In this document: positions 35,092 through 42,985 of the stretch, piece after piece
How positions within the stretch are numbered: the stretch's first letter is position 1
Layout of the letters: each line of letters opens with the position of its first letter
Assembly (NCBI GenBank): GCA_027484425.1
Contig: JAIXSZ010000055.1
Coordinates: 1 to 58,680 of the forward strand
Origin: Sphingobacteriales bacterium
GTDB taxonomy: Bacteria > Bacteroidota > Bacteroidia > Chitinophagales > Chitinophagaceae
Length of the DNA stretch: 58,680 nucleotides
Reading direction: 5' to 3'
Translations under genes and position numbers: made by a program
The notes under the pieces: generated by a model
Database searches by the model: none
The model's input: only the letters and a program-made list of their open reading frames with translations
What the model was told of the DNA's origin: nothing

Positions 35092-36405
35092 CTATGCTTG
35101 CGACTTTGCAATAAATTTTTTGACCCACTCAGTAGTCACAGACTTAGGACGCTCAAGCGGGAAACCCAAAGCTCTATCCCAACAAAGGCTGGCCAATACA
35201 CCTAGTGCACGTGATACACCAAACAGAACTGTGTAGAATTCTTCTTCTACTAACCCGTAATGTTTCAGCAAAGCACCGCTGTGTGCATCTACGTTAGGCC
35301 ATGGATTTTTTATTTTACCAGTGCCTTCCAATATTGGTGGTGCTACTTCATATACATTCCAAACAGTTTGTACGGTAGCATCATCTGGGCAATGACGTTT
35401 TGCAAATTCCATTTGAGCAGTGAATCGAGGATCTGTTTTGCGTAATACGGCATGTCCATATCCTGGTACTACTTTACCTTCTTTGAGTGTTTTAAGTATA
35501 TACTCACCTATTTGGTCTTTAGTAGGTTGTGCTGTATCCAGTTCTTTGCACATTTCTTCTATCCAGCGAATCACTTCTTGATTAGCTAAGCCATGCAATG
35601 GACCTGCCAAGCCAGTCATACCAGCAGCGAAAGATAAATAGGGATCGCTGAGCGCAGAACCTACTAGGTGTGTAGCATGAGCTGATACGTTACCACCTTC
35701 GTGGTCGGCATGTATGGTTAGGTACAGGCGCATCAATTCTTTGAAGCTTTCATCTTCGAAACCTAGCATGTGGGCAAAGTTGCCACTCCAGTCAAGCATA
35801 CCATCTGGCTGAATGTGTTCGCCATTTTTATACTTACGACGATAGATATATGCAGCTATTCGAGGCAGGCGGGCAATTAGGGTCATTGTATCTTCGTATA
35901 CATAATCCCAGTATTGTTTTTTGCTTATGCCTTCGTTGTAAGCTTTAGCAAATTTTGATTCAGTTTGCAATGCTAAAACAGCAGCGGTAAACTGAGTCAT
36001 TGGGTGCGAAGAAATTGGAAAAGATTCTATAACGTCAAACACATGGTTAGGTACATGTGAGCGACGAGCCCAAGTTGCAGATACATGTTCTACATCTTCT
36101 TGGGTAGGCACATCGCCTATTAGCATAAGGTAAAACAGGCCTTCTGGTAATGGCTCGCTACCACCTTCTGCTTTGGGCAGACTTTCGCGAAGTTCTGGGA
36201 TGGAAAAACCACGAAAACGTATCCCCTCATTTGCATCCAAAAGGGAAGTTTCAGTAACTAACCCTGTGATGCCACGCATACCTTGATAAACTTGAGCTAG
36301 TGTTACATCTTCAATCTTCAGATTGCCATGCTGCTCTAGGATGCTCTTAATTTCTTTGTTCTGTTCGTCCGCCTTAACTTTGAAAAGGTCTTTAATGTAA
36401 CCCAT
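35092..36405 (-). CDS. gltA: Citrate synthase, mitochondrial-like type
   Basis: The 437-residue enzyme condenses acetyl-CoA and oxaloacetate at the entry of the TCA cycle. It resembles the long eukaryotic/Bacteroidota type more than E. coli GltA: the N-terminal helix region, [13 protein letters not shown], and the catalytic blocks [38 protein letters not shown] and NVDAHSG are all present with the expected two His and one Asp. No allosteric NADH site features were looked for. It has its own terminator and a -7 element upstream. Confidence 0.94.
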   Translation of the reverse strand: MGYIKDLFKVKADEQNKEIKSILEQHGNLKIEDVTLAQVYQGMRGITGLVTETSLLDANEGIRFRGFSIPELRESLPKAEGGSEPLPEGLFYLMLIGDVPTQEDVEHVSATWARRSHVPNHVFDVIESFPISSHPMTQFTAAVLALQTESKFAKAYNEGISKKQYWDYVYEDTMTLIARLPRIAAYIYRRKYKNGEHIQPDGMLDWSGNFAHMLGFEDESFKELMRLYLTIHADHEGGNVSAHATHLVGSALSDPYLSFAAGMTGLAGPLHGLANQEVIRWIEEMCKELDTAQPTKDQIGEYILKTLKEGKVVPGYGHAVLRKTDPRFTAQMEFAKRHCPDDATVQTVWNVYEVAPPILEGTGKIKNPWPNVDAHSGALLKHYGLVEEEFYTVLFGVSRALGVLASLCWDRALGFPLERPKSVTTEWVKKFIAKSQA

Positions 36406-36445
36406 AGATTATATTTATTCGGTATCAGTAATCTTTTTAACGCAC

Positions 36446-36454
36446 ACAAAGGTA
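36446..36454 (-). promoter_or_regulatory. -7 element upstream of citrate synthase
   Basis: On the minus strand TACCTTTGT matches TAnnTTTG about 40 bases before the citrate synthase ATG. No -33 TTG at the right distance. Confidence 0.4.
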
Positions 36455-36756
36455 ATAAAAGACTGCATTAGTTATGTGAAAAAAGAATTAAATCCAATGG
36501 GTTTTATGTTAAGAAATATTGAAAAATTTTCATTGCAGCATCTTGCTTTCAGTTTGTAGTTGATTGCAAAAATTTATCTTTTGTGAAGTTTTATTTTGTA
36601 TACTTCTATTATTAAGTAAGATCTTAGTTGCTCTTTGAGAAAACTATGGGTTGTTGTTTTTTTTGATTTTTCCGATTCAAAATTCAAGTTCAGTTCTAGT
36701 TTAACCGATGGAAATGGTGGATATAGATGGCTTCAAAAAATATCTGAAATATAATG

Positions 36757-36787
36757 TTGTGGATGTGGAAAACGTACTTATCTTTGC
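36757..36787 (+). promoter_or_regulatory. Promoter of the tRNA-Val pair
   Basis: TTG (36757-36759), a 19-base spacer and TATCTTTGC (36779-36787) match the Bacteroidota -33/-7 promoter. It lies about 70 bases before the first tRNA. Confidence 0.6.
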
Positions 36788-36861
36788 ACTCTCTTAAAAA
36801 ATGACACCGTCATCTAGTCTTTGATTGTTGCTCAATTTTAAAGTAGTTCTTTATGTATTTC

Positions 36862-36936
36862 GGGAGCATAGCTCAGCTGGTTCAGAGCATCTGCCTTACA
36901 AGCAGAGGGTCCGCGGTTCGAACCCGTGTGCTCCCA
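36862..36936 (+). tRNA. tRNA-Val (anticodon UAC), copy 1
   Basis: A full cloverleaf is present: acceptor GGGAGCA/TGCTCCC, D stem GCTC/GAGC, anticodon stem TCTGC/GCAGA around the loop CTTACAA (anticodon TAC), a 5-base variable loop and a T arm with TTCGAAC. CCA is not encoded. Confidence 0.95.
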
Positions 36937-36942
36937 CACTCA

Positions 36943-36975
36943 AAAAGGGTTTCAAACGAAATTTGAAGCCCTTTT
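36943..36975 (+). terminator. Hairpin after tRNA-Val copy 1
   Basis: AAAAGGGTTTCAAA pairs with TTTGAAGCCCTTTT, followed by T-rich sequence. It could end transcription or act as a processing site, since a second identical tRNA follows. Confidence 0.6.
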
Positions 36976-37040
36976 CTATTTTTAGAGGGATGACTCTTAT
37001 TATTAGGAGTAATTTTAAGTATAGTTCTTTTATAAACAAG

Positions 37041-37115
37041 GGAGCATAGCTCAGCTGGTTCAGAGCATCTGCCTTACAAGCAGAGGGTCCGCGGTTCGAA
37101 CCCGTGTGCTCCCAC
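37041..37115 (+). tRNA. tRNA-Val (anticodon UAC), copy 2
   Basis: Identical in all 75 bases to copy 1, 104 bases downstream of it. The sequence after each copy is also related, indicating a tandem duplication. Confidence 0.95.
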
Positions 37116-37122
37116 ACTCGAG

Positions 37123-37160
37123 GGGTTTCAAACGGAAGTTTGGAACCCCTTTTTGTTTTG
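37123..37160 (+). terminator. Rho-independent terminator after tRNA-Val copy 2
   Basis: GGGGTTTCAAAC pairs with GTTTGGAACCCC and is followed by TTTTTGTTTT. Confidence 0.8.
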
Positions 37161-37542
37161 CGAAATATTGCAGCTATTTACAGATTAAGTTGAGCCCTTC
37201 CCACGGATCATGGCTTTGGCCAATGTAGTAAATGTTGGAGGTGCTGCTATCTAGAATCTGACTCCAGATCGGCAGTAGTATATCCTATTGGTAGTAGATT
37301 CTTTTCATCAAGGGAAATACTTAAACCTGACTTATCATTTGACAAATTGAAGATATCGAATACTCCAAAATTCCCTCAGGCAATAATAGCGGAATCAATG
37401 CATTGTATTTGTCGCACAAATTGATCCGTGTTTTGACCGAAAAGCAACAATTTTATTTTTCATCCCCCAACTATTCAACTTGATCCCCAAATTCTTTATT
37501 TTCCATAATATCATTAAACATCAATGACTTAGAGGGGCATAA
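37161..37542. other. Non-coding stretch, possibly with a decayed gene fragment
   Basis: No complete gene is seen in about 380 bases. On the minus strand, 37251-37375 is open for about 40 codons with protein-like composition (phrases such as FDIFNLSNDKSGLSIS and LPIGYTTADLE), bounded by stops and with no start; it could be a gene remnant or chance. Confidence 0.25.
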
Positions 37543-37574
37543 AAGAAAACAGGCCGGATTTTACTCCGACCTGT
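37543..37574 (-). terminator. Terminator of tRNA-Asn
   Basis: ACAGGCCGGA and TCCGACCTGT pair with one mismatch, followed on the minus strand by a TTTTCTTTT run; it lies 10 bases past the tRNA end. Confidence 0.7.
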
Positions 37575-37583
37575 CTTGTAACG

Positions 37584-37657
37584 CTCCCCCTCCCCGACTT
37601 GAACGGGGGACCCCATGATTAACAGTCATGTGCTCTAACCAACTGAGCTAAGGAGGA
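37584..37657 (-). tRNA. tRNA-Asn (anticodon GUU)
   Basis: Read on the minus strand: acceptor TCCTCCT/AGGGGGA, D stem GCTC/GAGC, anticodon stem CATGA/TCATG with loop CTGTTAA (anticodon GTT), T arm CCCCG/CGGGG with TTCAAGT. The discriminator is G and CCA is not encoded. Confidence 0.95.
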
Positions 37658-37768
37658 TTGTTCCGTTTTGGGATTGCAAAAATAGAAAGAAATTCTGTCC
37701 TGCAAAACTTTTTTTGGTTTTTTTGCTACATATTTTTAGTTGCAAATTGTGGTTGGGATTTATAGTCA

Positions 37769-39721
37769 CTAGCGTATCAGCGTGACATCTCCTTTTACTT
37801 GTCCTTCTACCCCAAATCTGTCGATAAACACTATCTGCCAGAAATAGACTCCCATTTCAGCAGGTTGGTTGTTGTGGGTGCCATTCCAGCCATTTTCAAT
37901 GCTTTCGCCATAAAAAACTTGCTCGCCCCAACGGTTAAAGACTCTGAAGTATTTGAGATTGCGGTACCCTACAGCTAGTGGTCTAAAAAAATCATTAAGT
38001 CCATCTCCATTTGGGGTGAAAGCGGTAGGTAGCGTAAAAGATGCTTTGTTTACCACCCATACTCTAACAGTGTCGTAGCCATAACAACCATAGTCGCTAC
38101 GAACAAATACTGAATAGCTGTAAAAACCAGTATCCGAAAAATTGCCTAGAGGATTGGCGATGCCAGTATCGGAAAGCAGGGTAGGTGGAGACCATGCGTA
38201 GGTGGTGCCTCCCTGAGCTTGAAACTGTATGGTTTCGCCCCGTACTATAATTGTGTCATCTCCAGCAAAGGGTTTGAAGTTTTGCACTACCACTCGTCTT
38301 AGTGATGTGTCAACGCAATTTTTTATGTTTTCAGATATCATTACCACATTGAATGTGCCTCCTGTTTTGAAGGTATGTGTGGGGTTTTGTTCGGTAGACG
38401 AATTGCCATCACCAAAGCTCCATTTCCAGTATATAATTGGTTTAATAGTAGCTATGGTTTGATCGGTGAAGAAAATGGGCGAGCCTGGACAATAAACACC
38501 TGAATCCGTAAAGTTGGTGAAGAAACGTGGGTATATTTTAACCAATCTAGTGATGCTGTCTGGGCAGGTAGTACCGGGGTTCACCACTAGCTTTACTGTA
38601 TATGTGCCGGTATCTGGATAGGTATAAGAAGGTTGAAATTCGGTAGAAACATCATCGCCAATTTCGGGTACGCCAAAATCCCACCTGTAGTTGAAACCAC
38701 CCTTGCTGGTATTGACAAAGTTGACGTTATAGTCTTTGCAGTTGATAATGTAGGTATTAGGTACATCTGTAAACAGAGGAATGTCTGCCACTACAACTTT
38801 TGAGCAATCTGTGACTACAAACTGAAATTCGCGTTTTACTGTATTGATTATTGCTCCATTTCTCCACTCTGAGCAGCAGATAGTAACCAAAAAGCGACCA
38901 ATGCGATTAGGTGTGCCCGTTATGATACCAGATACTGGGTCTATCTGAATAACAGGGAATCCATTAATAGGGTTTTGGTAGGTATAAGAAGGTGCATAAA
39001 CAACCGATACAAAAGGAGGGGGCGAAGCAATTTTGGGTTTTATATCAGCCCCTGTAGCTCCTTCTTCAGCTACGCAAAATTCGTAAGAAAGGGAGTCTCC
39101 ATCGGCATCAGTAGCAGAGTTGTCATAATAGAGTGGGTTGTTAATGCAGATGATCTGGGGTGGATAGTTTTTAAAAACTGCGCTGTTGTTAGGTGTATTA
39201 GATGGTGGTATGTGGCAATAGTAGGTGGCGCCTTCATCGCCAGGGTTGAGCACATTTAGTATGCTAGCATTACGGCAGCAGCGTTGATAAACTACGACAT
39301 AACCTGTGGTAGAGGGTGGTAAGTAATATGTTTTCTCAAACTTTTTGCGAAGCAGACACAGATTAGGTATTTTGGTCACACAATCATTGCTGAAGTTTGG
39401 TGGTACTTGTATAGCACCATCGGAGGTGGGGTTTGGGTTATAAAATATATTGGTGTCGAATCGATAGGGTATTACACTGCCATCGTCCCTGTAAACTGTA
39501 AAGTGTGCAGGATTGTCTTGTGCTATAGCATCTAATACACCTTCATTACAGTCTTGGTAGATGTAAAGTGTAACTGTGTATTTTTGTCTGAGCTGAGAGT
39601 TAATGATAGTGTCGCCTTGGTACTTATAAATGAAGTCACCACCTACAATGTGAGAAGCCCAAACGGCGTTGCCAGTGAGCGATAGTAGAAAAATCAGTAT
39701 TGTTACAATCCGTTTTTTCAT
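37769..39721 (-). CDS. PKD-domain cell-surface protein with CHU_C T9SS domain
   Basis: The 650-residue protein has a signal peptide (ending VWAS) and ends with the gliding-motility-associated C-terminal domain: FTPNGDGLNDFF, then FNRWGEQVF, then NGWNGT and QVKGDVTLIR. That domain directs secretion through the T9SS and attachment to the surface. Before it are at least two PKD domains (YRWDFGV and WKWSFGDG near 350 and 430). The N-terminal region (about 20-320) contains ASHIVGGDF and many paired Cys and Asn, as in large Bacteroidota surface proteins. It shares an ATGA-type overlap with the hydrolase gene upstream, so translation is probably coupled. Confidence 0.85.
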   Translation of the reverse strand: MKKRIVTILIFLLSLTGNAVWASHIVGGDFIYKYQGDTIINSQLRQKYTVTLYIYQDCNEGVLDAIAQDNPAHFTVYRDDGSVIPYRFDTNIFYNPNPTSDGAIQVPPNFSNDCVTKIPNLCLLRKKFEKTYYLPPSTTGYVVVYQRCCRNASILNVLNPGDEGATYYCHIPPSNTPNNSAVFKNYPPQIICINNPLYYDNSATDADGDSLSYEFCVAEEGATGADIKPKIASPPPFVSVVYAPSYTYQNPINGFPVIQIDPVSGIITGTPNRIGRFLVTICCSEWRNGAIINTVKREFQFVVTDCSKVVVADIPLFTDVPNTYIINCKDYNVNFVNTSKGGFNYRWDFGVPEIGDDVSTEFQPSYTYPDTGTYTVKLVVNPGTTCPDSITRLVKIYPRFFTNFTDSGVYCPGSPIFFTDQTIATIKPIIYWKWSFGDGNSSTEQNPTHTFKTGGTFNVVMISENIKNCVDTSLRRVVVQNFKPFAGDDTIIVRGETIQFQAQGGTTYAWSPPTLLSDTGIANPLGNFSDTGFYSYSVFVRSDYGCYGYDTVRVWVVNKASFTLPTAFTPNGDGLNDFFRPLAVGYRNLKYFRVFNRWGEQVFYGESIENGWNGTHNNQPAEMGVYFWQIVFIDRFGVEGQVKGDVTLIR

Positions 39722-40512
39722 TCGGTTTCAGGGTGTAATTGATAGCAGTAACCGCTGAATGTCCTCAGGTCGGCTATGAGCTGAGCTGGAAGCTCAATGG
39801 TGCTTATATGACCGCAATCAGTATATAAAGTTACAAAATTAATAGGGCAATTGTGGCATTCAGATAAGTTTTTAGTAAAGTTTATGATATTATCTTTTTC
39901 TCCTATTATCCATTGCACTGGGTAGTGGGCTGCAGCTATAGTAGCAGAGTGGTCGGGTCGGGCAATCATTGCTTCATAAAAGTTGAGCATTCCCTCTGTG
40001 CTTAACTCCAAGCCTGCTTCTGCTTTGTGCTTTGCTATAAGCGGATGTACAGCTCTGAAGTTATCGGCAAATAGGTTTGCTGTCATTTGTTTTACGAATA
40101 TTTCCTTACCACCATTGCGTATCAGCTCCATAGCTTTGAGTCGTGTCGCTCTTTTCTCTGGGTCGTCGGCCGTTGCAGTAGAGTGTATGAGCGATATGCC
40201 GCGTACCATATGAGGGTATCGTGCGGCAAATGCTAGTGCGGTGTATCCCCCCATAGAATGGCCTGCGATGACAGCGGAATCAAAGCCCTCTTTGCGCAAC
40301 ATTAGCTCAATGTGTGTGGCCATTTCTGGTAATAACATAGGTTGTGGCAGGGGGCTGTAGCCGCTACCAGGTAGGTCAGGTACCAATACTGTGTATGTGA
40401 TAGATAGCTGCGCGGCTACATGATGCCATACAGCGCCACTATCAGGAAATCCGTGAAGCAATACTAGTGCTGGGCCAGTGCCAGTTTTGCGATAATACAT
40501 CTGATAACTCAT
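39718..40512 (-). CDS. Alpha/beta hydrolase
   Basis: The 264-residue protein has the oxyanion region LLHGFPDSGAVW (about 18-29), the nucleophile elbow AGHSMGG (Ser about 91), and the catalytic His in DCGHISTIELP near the C-terminus. The Asp is likely in IIGEKDNIIN. There is no signal peptide, so the enzyme is cytoplasmic; the substrate is unknown. Its stop overlaps the start of the PKD-protein gene by 4 bases, and the DUF4105 gene ends 5 bases before its start, making a tight three-gene operon. Confidence 0.88.
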   Translation of the reverse strand: MSYQMYYRKTGTGPALVLLHGFPDSGAVWHHVAAQLSITYTVLVPDLPGSGYSPLPQPMLLPEMATHIELMLRKEGFDSAVIAGHSMGGYTALAFAARYPHMVRGISLIHSTATADDPEKRATRLKAMELIRNGGKEIFVKQMTANLFADNFRAVHPLIAKHKAEAGLELSTEGMLNFYEAMIARPDHSATIAAAHYPVQWIIGEKDNIINFTKNLSECHNCPINFVTLYTDCGHISTIELPAQLIADLRTFSGYCYQLHPETE

Positions 40513-40517
40513 GGCAA

Positions 40518-41699
40518 TTATTTAGTAGTGTTTTGTCTGAAAATAGAAAAGTGTACTACAAGCAGTGCCAATAATAACGGCCAAAGCTCTGGAATGATGC
40601 CCTGCACCTTTGCTAAATGAAGGATAAACGAAACTACGATGAGCATCATAGCTATGAGCGAATATCTGCTCCTGCCTTTGGGGCGGGCAAAAGCCACCAC
40701 CATATTGAGTGGTAATGCCCACAATAGGTTGAAGTTGTTGCTGCACCCCTGATGGTCTGTGGCAAACCACATGGTAAGAATAATGAAACCCAAAAGGCCG
40801 GTAACAAAAAGTGTAAGGAAATTAGCTATTCTGCCCACTAGTCGGAGCTTGGGTGTAATAATACCCGCTAAAGCTAATATTAGCAATAGGCTAGTGAGTA
40901 GTAGCGGCACATTATTGCCTGCTGGCACCCGAGGGCTACCATCTAACAACAATTGTGGTGGGGTAGCTATTTTTTTACCTTCTAGTTTGCCATTTGCTAG
41001 CCCGTCGCGCAGGTAATCAGGTAGGAACATAATGTCGGAATTTGACATAACCTTGTCTATCTTACTGCCTAATAATATATTCACACCTATTCGCTCCCAG
41101 TGCTTACGATAGAAGTATTGGTTAATAATATCGCGGAAGGTATACTTTTCATTAGCAGGCAGTGTATTGCCGTATACAAAACCTTTGCCAAGCACGGAAG
41201 GGAAAATATCGCGAAGACGAGTAGCGCAGTTATCGAAAAAGAAATCGTATTTGTAATTTCTGTTTTCGGGTAATGCGTTAATGCGCAGGTAATTGTTTAT
41301 TTCATCTTTCTTGTTGTTGGGTATGAGTAATACTTGTTCCTGCACGCTGCGACCATACTCCTGGTACTCAGCCATAAAATCGGGGAATAGATTTGTAGCT
41401 ACATAGTACAGTAACTTGCCACGCATAAATTTCATTTCGAAATTTTCGTCATAACCATTAAACATACCATAATTGTATACTACATCGCCTAGCGGACCAC
41501 TGATGTTGCTGTCTACTATTCGGATAGCTGTATGCCCAAATGTCTCATATACCTGATCGCCTGTGCCACAAGTAAGTAAACTTATGCGAATTCGACTTTG
41601 TGGCAGTAGGGTCGTGTCTGATGGGGCAATAACAGGCTGTGCACTAGAGTGTAAAACAACCAGCAGACTACATATTAATATCAGTATCTTATTTGTCAT
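40518..41699 (-). CDS. DUF4105 (Lnb-like) membrane-anchored protein
   Basis: The 393-residue protein has a signal peptide, a periplasmic DUF4105 domain (about 30-230) and four C-terminal membrane helices (about 265-390). The domain has the conserved FGHTAIRI (His) and DNCATRLRD (Cys) motifs of the Lnb/permuted NlpC-P60 group, thought to act as a thiol acyltransferase or peptidase at the outer face of the inner membrane; a role in lipoprotein acylation has been shown for Lnb in Gram-positives but not here. It heads the operon with the hydrolase and the secreted PKD protein. Confidence 0.82.
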   Translation of the reverse strand: MTNKILILICSLLVVLHSSAQPVIAPSDTTLLPQSRIRISLLTCGTGDQVYETFGHTAIRIVDSNISGPLGDVVYNYGMFNGYDENFEMKFMRGKLLYYVATNLFPDFMAEYQEYGRSVQEQVLLIPNNKKDEINNYLRINALPENRNYKYDFFFDNCATRLRDIFPSVLGKGFVYGNTLPANEKYTFRDIINQYFYRKHWERIGVNILLGSKIDKVMSNSDIMFLPDYLRDGLANGKLEGKKIATPPQLLLDGSPRVPAGNNVPLLLTSLLLILALAGIITPKLRLVGRIANFLTLFVTGLLGFIILTMWFATDHQGCSNNFNLLWALPLNMVVAFARPKGRSRYSLIAMMLIVVSFILHLAKVQGIIPELWPLLLALLVVHFSIFRQNTTK

Positions 41700-41786
41700 G
41701 ACACAAAATAACGAAAGACTATACTAACGTGCAGTAAATAATATGATAGAGGTGATGTAAATTTAATCTTTCAAGTCGTTATGTAG

Positions 41787-42263
41787 ATGGGAATTAGGTT
41801 GTTTGTATCAATTTTACTGCTACCATCAGTAGTGGTATCAGCGCAAAAGGGAAGGGTACTTGCCGCTACAGAGCAGTGCTGGAGTGGGGGGATAGCAGGC
41901 AGACATGGGTGCAATTACAACTTTGTGTTAGCCTTTAGTAATGTGAAACAAGGAATGAAAGTTGATACGATATGGATTGGAGAATATGCAGTGAAGTTGA
42001 CTGAAAAAAACAATAACAGCACGCAGGGTAATATGACTGTGAAAAGAGAAAAAAAGACAGTGGTATATGATATAAATGCACGTACTGCTTATGATGACAA
42101 TTCAAGATACAGTTTGAACTCTGAACTAGGTGAAACCACAGCTCCAAAGCCACCAGAAAGCGGTGGGGCAGTAGCGGTGATGACCTATTGGTATGGAGGT
42201 GAGAAAAGGTATTTTAAAGTGCCAAAGATACTGCGTAGATATGCCCCTGTGGCTTATCCGTAA
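41787..42263 (+). CDS. Small secreted protein of unknown function
   Basis: The 158-residue protein has a signal peptide (ending VVSAQ) and a mature part of about 140 residues with two early cysteines (CWSGG, CNYNF), many Lys and Asn, and strand-rich patterns. No domain is recognised. It is divergent from the DUF4105 operon across about 90 bases and stands alone. Confidence 0.6.
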   Translation: MGIRLFVSILLLPSVVVSAQKGRVLAATEQCWSGGIAGRHGCNYNFVLAFSNVKQGMKVDTIWIGEYAVKLTEKNNNSTQGNMTVKREKKTVVYDINARTAYDDNSRYSLNSELGETTAPKPPESGGAVAVMTYWYGGEKRYFKVPKILRRYAPVAYP

Positions 42264-42421
42264 TAGGAAACACATAATGGAGTTAATAGAAAAGACTAGT
42301 ATTAAATGAGCTCGAAACGCAGTGTAAAACGAGTATTTATTAAGTAAAGAAAAAAAACTGTGGCGATAAGCTATGTGAAATGTAGTTTTATACTTATCTT
42401 GCCTTCACAAAATATATTTGA

Positions 42422-42703
42422 ATGAAAAATTACGTTTTCACAGCGTTTTTATCGATTGCACTTATAGGTGCAAATAGCGCTTCAGCACACGGAGGAGACT
42501 CTAAATCCGATTCAAAAGAATTCCATTGCTATAAAGCTTGGAAAAAAGATTGGAAAAGCGATAAGAAGGAATATAAAGCCAAAAAGAAAATGGATCAAGA
42601 CAGACCATTTGCTGCGGCTCGTAAGCATCGCAAAGCACACAAAAAAGCTTGGAAGAGCGAAATGAAAGAACACAACCATACACACTACTACCATTGGTAT
42701 TAG
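42422..42703 (+). CDS. Small Lys/His-rich secreted protein
   Basis: The 93-residue protein has a signal peptide ending in SASA. The mature 72 or so residues are extremely basic, with Lys-rich helices (KAWKKDWKSDKKEYK; KKAWKSEMK) and a His/Tyr end (HNHTHYYHWY). There is one Cys. The His cluster could bind metal ions or heme, and the basic helices could bind nucleic acid or membrane; neither is supported by homology that I can recall. A clear terminator follows. Confidence 0.6.
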   Translation: MKNYVFTAFLSIALIGANSASAHGGDSKSDSKEFHCYKAWKKDWKSDKKEYKAKKKMDQDRPFAAARKHRKAHKKAWKSEMKEHNHTHYYHWY

Positions 42704-42726
42704 TAGGTTAGTAATAAACAATGAAA

Positions 42727-42765
42727 GTAGCCCCTGTTTCCCATATTCGGGGGCTATTTTTGTTT
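42727..42765 (+). terminator. Rho-independent terminator after the small basic protein
   Basis: TAGCCCC (42728-42734) pairs with GGGGCTA (42750-42756), followed by TTTTTG. Confidence 0.8.
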
Positions 42766-42953
42766 ACTGTTATTTTACTAGCATTGAGCGTTTTGCATAA
42801 CTGCTAAGTTGTGTTTTAGGTTTGTATATATTATTATTTGAAGCAGCCAATATATGGTTGTTGCATTTTTATGTGCATAACTCACCTATTTAGGCGGTTG
42901 AGATAGCGAAAATTCCCCCATTTTTGCCCTGTTTCCTTATTGGATTCTATTAG

Positions 42954-42961
42954 TACATTTG
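42954..42961 (+). promoter_or_regulatory. -7 element upstream of the S46 peptidase
   Basis: TACATTTG lies 24 bases before the ATG. The -33 region (about 42930-42933) reads TGTT rather than TTTG. Confidence 0.35.
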
Positions 42962-42985
42962 TAAGCATAAAAAAATTATTATTTA

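Noticed and set aside
36825..37117. ORFs covering the two tRNA-Val genes on both strands
   Set aside because: They are translations of tRNA sequence; the cloverleaf explains the region.
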